DNA of 64,000 nucleotides from Bryopsis sp. KO-2023. Taxonomy: Eukaryota > Chlorophyta > Ulvophyceae > Bryopsidales > Bryopsidaceae. The stretch covers positions 992,001-1,056,000 of the forward strand of contig BSYQ01000010.1 of the NCBI GenBank assembly GCA_030272585.1. The letters run 5' to 3'. The notes beneath the pieces are model-generated. The model was not told the origin of the DNA. It was given only the letters and a program-made list of their open reading frames with translations, and did not search any database. Positions 53,401 to 61,933 of the stretch are shown one piece after another. How positions within the stretch are numbered: position 1 is the first letter of the stretch; every line of letters begins with the position of its first letter. The translations under genes were made by a program, and so were the position numbers.

Positions 53401-56400
53401 CTGAATATCAGCTCAAACCCACTGGAGCTACAGAACTTTCCTTTTGTTCTAGTGGCAGAATCAAAAGACAGATAGAAAAAGGGGAAATTAAACACATCAT
53501 CATGGTGGTGATCAGGCCAGAGGATGAATCAAAGACTGGAGTAGAAACAATCCCAGAACAAAGAGAAGGGGATGATCTACAGAAAATCCTGCAGGAGGAT
53601 ATGGATCCCAGGATTAAGGAAGTACTGACTCAGTACAGAAAAGTGTTTGCAAAGGATTTGCCTAAAGGTGTACCTCCTGTCAGACTGGGTCATGAATTCA
53701 GGATTGATTTGGAGGAGGGTACAGAGCCCATGTATAGACCCCTATACAAACTGTCTCCTCTTGAGTTAGATGAGGTTAAAAGACAGTTAGATTACCTGTT
53801 GGAGATGGATTTCATAGAACCATCACAGTCACCATTTGGGGCACCCATCCTGTTTGTCCCTAAGAAAGATGGAGGGCTCAGGATGTGCCTGGATTACAGA
53901 TGGCTCAATAAGAAAACCATCAAAAATAGGTATCCTCTGCCCTTACCAGAGGAGATGATTGACAGGGTACATGGGGCTAAATATTTCACAAAGATTGACT
54001 TGAGATCAGGCTACTGGCAGATGCCTCTAAGGGAAGAGGACAGGCCTAAGACTGCCTTCAGAAGTAGATTTGGACATTACCAGTTCAAGGTCCTTTCTTT
54101 TGGACTTACTAATGCTCCAGCACAATATATGAACATGGTTAATGACATCTTCAAGGATATGCTGGATATCTTTGTGCTGATCTTCATTGATGATCTCTTA
54201 ATCTATTCTAAGAGCATCTCTGAGCATGTAGAGCATTTAGCAGCAGTCTTAGCCAGGCTACAGAAGTATAGTCTGTTTGCCAAGGCCACCAAAAGTGAAA
54301 TCTGTGTAAGGGAAACAGATTTCTGTGGATTTTGGTTGAGTGAAAAAGGGATCTCAGCAATGGATGTGAAAGTTAAGGCAATCAGGGATTGGAAGCCCTT
54401 AAAGACAGTTACAGATGTCAGGAGTTTTCTGGGGATGGTTTCCTTCTATAGAAGATTCATCCCAGACTTTGCAAAGATAGCAGGCCCTCTGCATGACTTA
54501 ACTAAGAAGGATGTCATGTGGGAGTGGGGATCTGCACAGGAACAGGCTTTTCAAACACTCAAAACTGCATTGATGGGGAAACCAGTGCTGATCCATCCTA
54601 ATCCAGTGAAAGATTACACTGTGATTAGTGATGCATCTGGGGAAGCAACTGGAGGAGTCCTCTGTCAGGATCATGGCTCTGGATTACAGCCCATAGCCTT
54701 TTGCAGTAGAAGATTATCCAAATCAGAACAGAATTACTCAGTGTATGAAAGGGAACTCCTGGGAATAGCCTACTGCTTGATGCAGTGGAGGCACTATTTA
54801 GAGGGCTGCCCAGGAGAAGTCACAGTCTTTACAGACCACCAGCCACTAACAAACTTTATGGATCAAAAAATGATGTCAAGGCCTCAGGCCAGGTGGCTGA
54901 GAGCAGGACATTTCCTCAGCATCAAACCAAAGATTCAGTACATCCAGGGGAAATTGAATCTAGTGGCTGATGCACTATCAAGAAGTCTACCAGCAGAGAA
55001 TCAAGTGAATGTAGTGAGCTCCTTACAACCTAGTATGGAGGAGATTACACTCTGGGAACAAGCAACACTAGCAGATGTTGAGATCAAGGACATCTACACT
55101 CAAATACTGGATGGGGAGAGAATTCCAGGCTATGGAATTAATGAATCAGGATTGTTGATTTATCAAACTCAAGATGGACTCATGAAGTTATGGGTACCTC
55201 AGGAACTGAGGATGAAAGTCCTTACAGAAGGACATGATAATCAAATCTCTGGACATCTAGGGATAGAGAGAACTCTGGAGCTGATGTCCAGGAAATACTA
55301 CTGGAATGATATGAAAAAGGATGTCCAGGAATATGTCAGGACATGTGAGGTTTGCCAGCAAATGAAGCCTGAGTTGAGAGCTCAGAAAGGCTTGCTGCAA
55401 CCTATTCCAGTAGCTGATAAGAAATGGGATCAGATCACTACTGATTTAGTGACTGATTTACCCCCTGTTGATGGATTTGATTCCATTGCAGTCTTTGTTG
55501 ATAGATTGACCAAAATGGTGAAGTTCATACCCTGTAGTAAAACAATAGATGCACCAGGGTATGCAAGGATATTCTTTGATCACATCTTCAGGAATCATGG
55601 GATTCCTAGTGTGATAATCAGTGATAGAGACACTAGATTCACAAGTAAATTTTGGCAGGAATTAATGAAGTGTGTGGGCACTAAAGTTAGAATGTCTACA
55701 GCCTTCCATCCTCAAAGTGATGGACAAAGTGAGGTCAGCATCAGGACCTTAGAAAACTTTCTAAGACCCTATGTGGAAGATCATCCAGAGACCTGGATGC
55801 AGGGATTAGGGATGGCTGAGTTTGCAGCTAATAATGCTGTGCATACTGCAACTGGATACAGCCCCTTCTACTTGATGTATGGAGTGCATCCACAACTGCC
55901 AGGGGATTTACTTGCTGGAAAAGCTCAAGCTGAAGCAGAGTCAGTACAAGAGATGATATCTCATATGCAGGAAGTCATCAATGATGCCAAGGACAGATAT
56001 AAAACAGCCCAAGAGAAGATGAGGCAGCAAGCAAATAAAAGGAGAAGGGATGTACAGTTTCAAGTGGGAGAAAAGGTGTTGCTCTCCACAAAGACATTGA
56101 ATTTATCAGTCTTGAAACATATTCCAGTGAAAATCAGAAGAAGATATATAGGGCCTTTTGTTATTGCTGCTGCAGTGGGATCTGTGGCATATAGATTGGT
56201 GTTACCAGATGGATGGAAATTACATCCTGTATTTCATGTATCAAAGTTGAGAAAACTTCAAGAGAGTTCTAAGTTTCCTAGGGAGGTAATGGCACCTCCA
56301 GCAGAATTAGATTCTGAGGGAGAAGAAGAATTTGAAGTTGAGGCTGTAGTAAGACATAAGTTTTCAGGAAGGAAAAGAAGATTTTTAGTAGTCTGGAAGG

Positions 56401-59400
56401 GGTATCCACTTAGTGAAGCAACCTGGGAACCCCAAGACAATTTATTGAATGCATCAGAGATCCTGGCTGATTATAAGAGGAGAGCTGGGATCAGGTAGAA
56501 GTTAGATGCACTTTTGATTCTGTGGCTGAAGGATCAGGAATCCCAGAGACTAGGGGATGGGTTGCATAAGGGCAGTGAAGTGTTTTCTGAACTTCTGTGG
56601 GTTAAGGATTTTATGGGGATCTAATTATCCTTTCAGAAGTGCAGGGAGCTTGGGATTTGCATCACCCTAGTTCAGAGTTACTTTTACAGAATCAGAAGGA
56701 TGCATTTGATAGATACTTGGTGAGGGCACCAACTGCCCCCAGGGGGGAGGCAATTGATACCAGCTGCTGACGTCCAGGGACGTCAGACGTCAAAGGCGTC
56801 ATGCATCTGACGTCTGTGAAGCGTCAGATGCATCCCCGGTGAATGACAGCATCCTCCCAAGGAGGTACTACTGACCTACAGCGAGGAAACCACCGTAAGA
56901 GCACAGAGTCAAGACAGTGGTTCGATCATCCAGATTAGGACTTGCGAGACTGAGGTCTTGGGTTCGAGTCTGAGCGGAAACGTGCTTTGGTCTGGGCCTG
57001 TGTGTGAGAGTGTGAGTGAGTCAGGAGTAGAACTGGCGGCTGTGAGTCAGGGTAGTGGGAGTGTTACGGGTGGTTAGTCACCCTCGGGAAAGTCGAACTG
57101 GGAGTTAAAATGATGGGACGCTTGATGTAACCTTGCTTTTCAGTGATCTGTTGGTGTGACCCCGAGTCTGTGACCCGTGCGATTTTGTGTGACCGTTCCG
57201 CCGCCGCCTCACTCTTTTCCGAGATAGGAGACGTCGCTCGCGGACGTCAGTCCTCCCGAGCGATAACACCTTTCATCCAACTCAGCGTCCTAATGGTCCC
57301 TTGGCCGTGTCCTAATGGACCCTAAGCTGAATGTGAGGCTCCAGGCCGAACTGAGGGTTGCCACCTCAGAGGCGGCCTGGCCCTCTCCCTTAATGTGTGG
57401 CTATGATGATGGTGAGCTGGTTCGGTCCGACTACTGTCAGGCCGAACCACGTGTTGGGTGAGTAGGCCGAACCACGTGTAATACGACGGACGTTCGTATC
57501 ACCGTCACTCCCAGCACAGCGACACCGTACGGTTCGCGAATCAGAGTACCGTAATAGTTCTTTTTCTTCTTGGCCGAGTCTTTTCGACTTGTTTGGACGA
57601 CGTCTCGTCGTCGGTACTCGCGTGCAGCCGATGTGTTCTGATCAACGCGCCGCGTCCAAGTGCCGCAGTTCGGCCTACACGTCCTTGAGATCTTTTTCAG
57701 CCCGACGGGCTGGACCAGGCCGGGAAACGAGGACATCCGGGTCAAAAGATCCGAGCGCGCCTTTGTGTTCGACACGAGAGTCATAACGAGGCTCAGCGCC
57801 CTCTGCGGCGCTGATGGACTTTGTTCGCGTGTCTTGTACAGATCGGGAGAGCGCCTTTTCCTCCTCCGGCCCAACGACCGCAGAAGCCAGAATCGAACCG
57901 ACCAATCACCCACGGTCTTGGCAAAAAGAAGATTGACGGATCCGATTGCGGGTTTGATTGAATAATTTGGGGACGATCATTTTCAAACTCTCTGAACATT
58001 TGTTTCTCGTCAGAAGAGTGGCAATTCCTCTCCACAATGTAGAATTTGATGTCGTAAAACCCATTAGGATGAGACTAAGTGCTTTGTGGGGGTGACTGGC
58101 TCTGGGATCAAAGAGTCAAAAATCACACAGAATGGGATGTGAACAGTAATGGGTTTTATCAATGTGTTGAATACACTCGTTCGCAACAGCGATACCGAGT
58201 GGTGAAACAGCCGCCAAAAGAATGCTTTACAAAAAGTAAGCCAAATAATCGACCATACACCCAACCTCCTTCTTCCCTAAATCGCACCCCCTCTCTCCGA
58301 GTCTTCCCGACTAAGCCCCATGACCGACTCAGTTCTGATCCGATTGACTCCTCCTGACTTTGCCTTTGCCTTCATCGTCTTCAACCCAAGCTAAACCAAC
58401 ATCACTGTCCCAGTGTTTCCTATCCACTTTCTCTCACAGTTTTTCCCATCTACCCTTTTCCTAGCTTTTTCTGGCGTGGGCTGTTTCCAGTTAACACTGG
58501 ACCCTTCGCCTGCTCTTGACCCTTAAAATGCAAGTCACACATAGACTCTCCACCATCGCCAGTCATGGGCTGCACAGGACAGGGTTCTGTACGGGTTCTG
58601 TGCACCCTGTGCAGGTCTGTCATGTGCAGCGGAATTGCACAGGCCAGAACAGCACAGACTGTCTGTGCACGGAACAGGGTCGGACCTGTGCGCACAGATG
58701 CACAGACTGCACAAAACTGCACAGAACAGCACAGAATCTGCACAGACTGTGCACAGAATCTGCGCAGAATCTGCACAGACAGTGCACAGAACTGCACAGA
58801 ATCTGCACAGAAACTGCACAGACCGTGCCTGTGCTGTGCTGTGCAGTCTGTGCGACTGTGCAACACAGGTCCGACCCTGTCCTGTGCACAGACAGTCTGT
58901 CCCGTCCTGTCCTGTGCACAGGGGTCTCAGCCCATGTCTGACCATCGCCAAGATCGACCAGCAGCAACTCTAACCTTCTAACCAATTTTGAAGGAGAGGC
59001 TCCACCAAAATCATCGTCCGATCCCCCCACTCCACAATCCACCACCCCCCATTCCACCTCCGGACGGCCTAGGGTAGCCCAGGGGGTAGGTGGTCTAAAG
59101 CGAGGATTCTGCAAACCACCATTTTCCTTGTCTCCAGTGTTTGGGGTGCACAAGCTCAACCCCTGCTGCGATCCATCCACCTGGGATGCCGGAGTGACTA
59201 TTCTTTCCCTGATGACCGTTGGTTGCGGTGAAACCCCACAAGACCCCAAAGACGATGTGGTGGATGGATGCTGGGGGATGCCCTCTTTTTCGGAGTTTGA
59301 ATGATTCGACGTCGTCGACATTTCCCTCCAGCCCCCTTGTCCCGTTTGCAAGCTTGGCGTCGATTCTCGGCCTTGCACGATGCTTTCGGTGATTTCCAAA

Positions 59401-60066
59401 CGGTCGATGTTGCTGCCAGCTGTACTCAAGCTGTGACGAGATGTGAACCCCAGTTCAGACATGGCAGTTCTAGGTTTCAGGAGGTCGCTGCCAGTGTCGA
59501 GCTCCCCATCGGCCCTCCGCCTCCCCCCAAATTCCTCAAACAGAGCATGAATCGTGTTCAGCACCGGACGGGGTTGGACGCCGTCGTTTCCAGAAGGATT
59601 GGGAGCCCCATTACCACCTCCAACAGTGGATTTTTTTATCCTCTTGATTGGAGAGACTCGATGGGGAAGGGCCGCCATCCAATTCCATGGCTCCTCCAGT
59701 GTTTCCTGAATTGGTGCATCCCACCAAAGTTCCTCCCGATTGTTGAAACTGTGGGTCCAGTCTTTCGAGCACTCCTTCTTGGGGGGTAAAGGTGAGGTGG
59801 AGAGGTGTTGCTTGGGCTGTCGGCTCGATGCTGTCCCTTTGGCCCCCCTCCCCACAACTGACCATTCTTCCAATCGAAGCCACATCCTGGCAAAGCAAAA
59901 CACGATTGTCGGCGCAGAATTTTGGTAGATCAGCTTGAGAGCAGCTGTTTGTTATTCAACAGCCAGCTACACTTACGAGCTTGATCAAGCTGAATCGCGA
60001 ACTTCCTTTTTGTGTGAATGAGGAGCAAAACTGACCGAAAGAGTACTGCTGACGGAAGTTTTTCAT
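44497..60066 (-). CDS. ATG8: ATG8 paralogue 4, tail-anchored form, 14-kb intron 1
   Basis: Fourth ATG8 copy. Exons are 60036-60066, 45772-45827, 45426-45478, 45047-45165 and 44497-44768, totalling 531 nt (176 aa). Exon 1 ([10 protein letters not shown]) was placed at 60 kb because its sequence, its donor G|GTCAGT and its flanking intron all match exon 1 of copies 1-3. The part of intron 1 next to exon 2 stops resembling the other copies near 46070 and the similarity resumes near 59890. Other blocks are [49 protein letters not shown] and [19 protein letters not shown]. The tail again has a transmembrane segment ([20 protein letters not shown]), and the protein ends NRNLG. Exons 2-5 are secure; the exon 1 assignment depends on splicing across the inserted 14 kb. 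Confidence 0.8.
46231..46318. repeat. G-run and adjacent perfect hairpin
   Basis: T and G runs (about 46232-46282, several G tracts of 4-10) could form a G-quadruplex. They are followed by GAACATTCACACCTT and its inverse AAGGTGTGAATGTTC around one base, a 15-bp hairpin. Confidence 0.75.
47527..47839 (+). pseudogene. Coding fragments of unknown gene within the GGTATTA element
   Basis: 47527-47672 is an open frame starting [19 protein letters not shown] second stretch from an acceptor at 47734/47735 reads [20 protein letters not shown] to a stop near 47839. Both have protein-like composition, but no continuous gene model could be assembled and no family is recognised. They could be the remains of a transposase. 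Confidence 0.3.
47959..48108. repeat. Two-copy 74-bp tandem duplication
   Basis: GTGAGTTCAGATTATGGTGA starts at 47959 and again at 48033. The copies differ at one or two bases (CTCTTCTC versus CTCCTCTC). Confidence 0.9.
48604..48819. mobile_element. hAT-type MITE with G-quadruplex-like core
   Basis: 216 bp with 16-bp inverted ends CATAGGCGCAACCAGG, flanked by the 8-bp duplication TGCCTTTT (48596-48603 and 48820-48827). The right half has five runs of seven or more C separated by AGG (G runs on the minus strand), and the left half has G runs. It is unrelated to the CAGAGATAGG MITE. Confidence 0.88.
48828..49486. other. Unassigned intronic sequence
   Basis: No convincing gene. Near 49441-49470 a palindromic GGCCGAATA...TATTCGGCC occurs; GGCCGAA words recur after element C (57330-57480), so C inserted into a repeat containing this word. 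Confidence 0.4.
49487..50000 (+). repeat. 5' LTR of element C
   Basis: Starts TGATACCAGC and ends GCGATAACA. The first 80 bp carry a cluster of TGACGTC/GACGTCA words and a 12-bp inverted repeat ATGCATCTGACG...CGTCAGATGCAT (49533-49565). Confidence 0.96.
50005..50016 (+). other. Primer-binding site of element C
   Basis: TGGTTTCGGAGC four bases inside the 5' LTR, the same 12-mer as in A and B. The region 50017-50469 is an untranslated leader. Confidence 0.8.
50470..52716 (+). CDS. gag: Gag of element C
   Basis: 748 aa from ATG at 50470. The N-terminal half is Gln/Glu-rich and helical ([20 protein letters not shown]), likely coiled coil. A Pro/Gly-rich linker follows ([19 protein letters not shown]). 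The capsid-like region starts near residue 490 ([19 protein letters not shown], then [19 protein letters not shown]). An Arg-Gly stretch ([12 protein letters not shown]) precedes the zinc knuckle [14 protein letters not shown]. It forms the particle and packages RNA. The long N-terminus makes it nearly twice as long as Gag of A and B. The stop TAA follows the slippery heptamer. Confidence 0.93.
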   Translation: MALVPVVTESDMVAISDEVMEGSEVQPMVHQQIQNIQINGSDHTEMQRQIEVWGGTVTNHLQQSLTSMQSQVQQVQVELYTHREQAELHQSTLKEELQSALVHSLEEQSRKLQQTQELHAKDFYQSLTANTNTQLKDLGEQLRSTGKDHAVGMAQWKNKNQTELELFQKKQLALQEQLMLVQKKQQEDINAQLYEVSQHMQRMQKQLMEERESMTNTMTSILQGELDSYPAVIQKMVATAVDETTTAIEDKYNNAEGQKADLEETRWALTDPEYQKAVDGWMKDGILRTPIPPQVMQVHMMQATQTVQNTEEGETEGQTQDIPTSGQPPVQQVIPATSTGAVPPGPSSLGLIDLTSGQQLSMGLPPPILQPPAVTIAPPATFTLGTTPAPSGMGIRPPNPFEQLTSQRAPSGGAPGGNPGDPNGSNGPNGPDRPGMPRASGSGHPGPGNGGDGGGGDGGGPPGGGPPDRDPSGTSGGSGQGPDRPYSKQIKLTPPEKFTGDERMSATEWILGMKRWLQNQHILERDWLSCFQSHLQGDALSWLNLMDIQIMNQEKAEYASWQEFTQELRNVFEPVSLIETARKQLRTLRQTGTALGYIRLFRKLMFRLPNLPQEERYAAFVDGLSDRNMQAQVMTLCDGDLDKAILTVQRLSATIGSRGGTTSSFRGRGRGRGRFGQRNTQMSAMMSAATSQLPPAANSVKAVQQRGQMGSRPSRGGSFKCFLCGSTEHGVRQCPKLSQAQKALKKGN
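52629..56498 (+). CDS. pol: Pol of element C
   Basis: Open from 52629 in the -1 frame relative to gag; expressed pol probably joins at 52713. Numbered from 52629: aspartic protease near residue 150 ([13 protein letters not shown]); reverse transcriptase with [10 protein letters not shown] near 520; RNase H near 670 ([14 protein letters not shown]); integrase zinc site near 875-905 (HLGIERTLE, then CEVCQQMK); DDE core ([30 protein letters not shown]); C-terminal chromodomain ([20 protein letters not shown]) ending near 1289. This order is that of Ty3/gypsy chromoviruses. All catalytic motifs are present and the frame is open throughout. Confidence 0.95.
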   Translation: MFSMWKHRAWGKTVSQTVPSSESPEEGKLKEEASVGSAKPPDDIEMKEPTTKTPASLNDGVQETPVVAAPIATEQEAYTLDGVTPGVLIQKKKQSQKRVDKQTEATVSLPTRVERNVEGKEPVQTAVAQATAAYRGYELAGFIGAKKATAYIDTGSTANYISMDAVKELGLQYKPQETPVKFLDGTERKSVGRCYGIPFVCGKIQLSFDADVFPDSNHPILLGLPWLIHYNPKVDFKSGIITVNKGRKSVKLPLSVMPEYQLKPTGATELSFCSSGRIKRQIEKGEIKHIIMVVIRPEDESKTGVETIPEQREGDDLQKILQEDMDPRIKEVLTQYRKVFAKDLPKGVPPVRLGHEFRIDLEEGTEPMYRPLYKLSPLELDEVKRQLDYLLEMDFIEPSQSPFGAPILFVPKKDGGLRMCLDYRWLNKKTIKNRYPLPLPEEMIDRVHGAKYFTKIDLRSGYWQMPLREEDRPKTAFRSRFGHYQFKVLSFGLTNAPAQYMNMVNDIFKDMLDIFVLIFIDDLLIYSKSISEHVEHLAAVLARLQKYSLFAKATKSEICVRETDFCGFWLSEKGISAMDVKVKAIRDWKPLKTVTDVRSFLGMVSFYRRFIPDFAKIAGPLHDLTKKDVMWEWGSAQEQAFQTLKTALMGKPVLIHPNPVKDYTVISDASGEATGGVLCQDHGSGLQPIAFCSRRLSKSEQNYSVYERELLGIAYCLMQWRHYLEGCPGEVTVFTDHQPLTNFMDQKMMSRPQARWLRAGHFLSIKPKIQYIQGKLNLVADALSRSLPAENQVNVVSSLQPSMEEITLWEQATLADVEIKDIYTQILDGERIPGYGINESGLLIYQTQDGLMKLWVPQELRMKVLTEGHDNQISGHLGIERTLELMSRKYYWNDMKKDVQEYVRTCEVCQQMKPELRAQKGLLQPIPVADKKWDQITTDLVTDLPPVDGFDSIAVFVDRLTKMVKFIPCSKTIDAPGYARIFFDHIFRNHGIPSVIISDRDTRFTSKFWQELMKCVGTKVRMSTAFHPQSDGQSEVSIRTLENFLRPYVEDHPETWMQGLGMAEFAANNAVHTATGYSPFYLMYGVHPQLPGDLLAGKAQAEAESVQEMISHMQEVINDAKDRYKTAQEKMRQQANKRRRDVQFQVGEKVLLSTKTLNLSVLKHIPVKIRRRYIGPFVIAAAVGSVAYRLVLPDGWKLHPVFHVSKLRKLQESSKFPREVMAPPAELDSEGEEEFEVEAVVRHKFSGRKRRFLVVWKGYPLSEATWEPQDNLLNASEILADYKRRAGIR
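52707..52750 (+). promoter_or_regulatory. -1 ribosomal frameshift signal, gag/pol of element C
   Basis: GGGAAAC at 52707-52713 is a canonical slippery heptamer, read G GGA AAC in gag. Then come the gag stop, a 7-nt spacer and a hairpin GGAGGCT (52721-52727) with AGCCTCC (52744-52750) around a 16-nt loop. Loop bases 52733-52737 could pair with ACCCA at 52772-52776 to make a pseudoknot. The -1 frame runs directly into pol. Confidence 0.88.
56499..56754 (+). other. 3' untranslated region of element C
   Basis: About 250 bp with no open frame of note. It ends in the polypurine tract. No accessory ORF is present, unlike A and B. Confidence 0.8.
56755..57268 (+). repeat. 3' LTR of element C
   Basis: Second 514-bp LTR, preceded by the purine tract AGGGGGGAGGCAA (56741-56753). 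Confidence 0.96.
57274..58500. other. Unassigned sequence right of element C
   Basis: Overlapping open frames on both strands at 57437-57965 have no recognisable motif and no supported exon structure. GGCCGAACCACGTG is repeated (about 57440 and 57468). Nothing definite is seen at 58000-58500. Confidence 0.35.
58560..58925. repeat. CTGCACAG/CTGTGCAG short repeat cluster
   Basis: Dozens of copies of CTGCACAGA, CTGTGCACAG and related words in both orientations. Because the unit lacks stops, several frames on both strands stay open. The words resemble the CACTA motif CTGTGCGG only superficially. Confidence 0.85.
58970..59880 (-). CDS. Hypothetical Ser/Pro-rich protein fragment
   Basis: An open frame of about 300 codons on the minus strand, from an acceptor-like TTTGCCAG at about 59890 down to the CTGCACAG repeats. 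Composition is Ser, Thr, Gly and Pro-rich ([34 protein letters not shown]), with [17 protein letters not shown] near the start. No family is recognised and no terminal codon before the repeats is clear. It may be an exon of a gene in the inserted block or chance coding. Confidence 0.3.
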
Positions 60067-61933
60067 GCTTGTCGACTCCAGCTTTTCTAACAAGGATTCG
60101 AAATTTCGTTTTTCCACCTGGAGGCGGCCAGCACAACGGTGTTGTATGATGTATGGACCAGTGATGTGATGTTTTTTGCTGTGTCATAGTGGTACACTAC
60201 GAAACTGCTGCTATTGCCACGTAGGCACAATTGCGAAATTTTTGATAACTTTGAGTTCAATGCCACCTTCAAACAACTGAACCACTTTAAACTACAGCGC
60301 CCTGTCAAGGTTTTTTGGTCTTGGTTTTTTCACCTTGGCCAAAAAAACATCCCAACCGTGAGTTTCCGTTTGTCGCCTTGGCCAAAAAAACATCCCAACC
60401 GTGAGTTTCCGTTTGTCGAACACAGGGTGTGTTACTCAACTTTCCCCCTAAGGTGTCATTTGAGCAGTGTTTTTTTCTCGCGCTTTTTGCCCATTGCGGC
60501 CGCCCACCAAAATATTCGTAGTTCAGTGTGTTACCTCTTTTCCAGAGAATCGCATGAACAACTTCAATGGAAACTCATGAAACAGAATCTACTGTTGGTT
60601 CTAACGCATGAACAACTTCAATGGAAACTCATGAAACAGAATCTACTGTTGGTTCTAACGAGTGGAAATCTTTCGAGACTCGGTGAAAAAAAGATGAAAA
60701 GACAAGCAAACATGGCCAAGTTTTTGATAACAGTCAAATATTGCCCCAAACAATAAACAACATGATCATATAAGAGACTCTGTTCTTTTTCCCCCTCTCA
60801 AAAGCAACCAAGAAACAAACTGAGAAAAAAAAAGCATTCCCTTCCTTCTTTTTGTCAGTTTTCTTGAGTGGGGACAAACCCAGCTGGTCAATCTCTCAGA
60901 AAAAAAAGGGCAGAAAATGACGCAAGTCTTTTTTCTTTTTTCCCTCTCGTCGTCGAATGCCCATCCTACACCCCTATGTGTAAAAGAAAAAGTAAAAAAC
61001 CCTAGCATACACCGTTCCCTTTCCAAGCTTTTCCCAGTTGGTACATTTTCCTTTTTACATAAGAGAGAAAAATAACCTCTTTTCAGGAAAGCACAAGAGA
61101 GCCACAAATGTATCCTTTTACCCTATCCACCCATTTTCTGCATATTTCTTTTTTTTTTTGGCTTCTTTGTTTTCCCATGTCTTGGATATTTTTTTGTTTT
61201 TCCTTTTCTTTTTTTTTTGAACATGTTTTTTCCCACCTTGCAAAAAAAAAACAAAACCCCTGCGCATCTACTCACTTTTCTTCGTACAGAGATATATCCT
61301 TTTTGTCTAGGATTGCCTGTACACACACTTGGGAAAACTTCACAATGCAACCACAGGGGTATCCTAAAATATAAACTCTATGTGGCTCTTTTTTTTTTTA
61401 ACTCTCTTTTTTTTTTCCGCTCTGTGTACAAAAATTCCCCTTTTCATCTTCCACTGAAAAAAAAAAAAAAGTGGAAACCATGCGACACCCATGCTGAAAT
61501 AATCTCTTTACCAAACAGGACCGCTTTTTTCTTTTCCCTTTAAAAAAAAAAAATCGAAACTCTTTTTTGGTAAAACTTGAGAAGTGACAGAGCATCCCGA
61601 TCAAACAAACCAAAAAAAAACAAAGAAGAACAAAAAGAGCACAAATTGGACATATATATATATATATGTATATGCATACTACTATATATTCGGAGAGCCT
61701 CGTCTACTATCAACTGTTGTATCTCCAATTTTCTTTCGTCTTTAAAAAAAAAAAATCTTTTCTTTTCCTTCTGTCATTCTCTCTCCCCAAACTTATCCAA
61801 ATATCCGGACCCCCCCCCCCCCCCCCAAACTTCCTGAACCCTCCTTCCCCAAAAAAAAAGCTTCCTTTTTCTGTTGTTTCTCTTTTTTCCTTCTTTCCCC
61901 ACCGAAAAACAAACAGGTCCCAAAAAAGGTCAC
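60067..61933. other. Upstream region of ATG8 copy 4 with short duplications
   Basis: The start presumably holds the copy 4 promoter. Two tandem duplications occur: a 43-bp unit CCTTGGCCAAAAAAACATCC at 60333-60418 and a 54-bp unit CGCATGAACAACTTCAATGG at 60551-60658. The rest is T-rich with no supported gene. Confidence 0.55.

Larger units (their letters stand above)
49487..57268 (+). mobile_element. Intact Ty3/gypsy chromovirus C
   Basis: 7782 bp. The 514-bp LTRs appear identical. The 5-bp duplication is CCTTT (49482-49486 and 57269-57273). Order: LTR, primer site, leader, gag, pol in the -1 frame, short 3' region, polypurine tract, LTR. No stop or frameshift mutation was seen in gag or pol, so it may be a live copy. 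It lacks the ORF1 and 3' accessory ORF of A and B and has lower-GC coding sequence. Confidence 0.96.
46070..59890. other. Composite insertion inside intron 1 of ATG8 copy 4
   Basis: Intron 1 of copies 1-3 is about 300-430 bp. In copy 4, similarity to them stops near 46070 (TTTTCCTTCCCT) and resumes near 59890 (ACACGATTGTCGGCGCAGAA). The 13.8 kb between is a nest of repeats, MITEs and Ty3 element C. No clean terminal repeats or target duplication for the whole block were found. Confidence 0.65.

Noticed and set aside
58450..58981. Overlapping Cys/His-rich open frames on both strands
   Set aside because: Products of the CTGCACAG short-repeat cluster.
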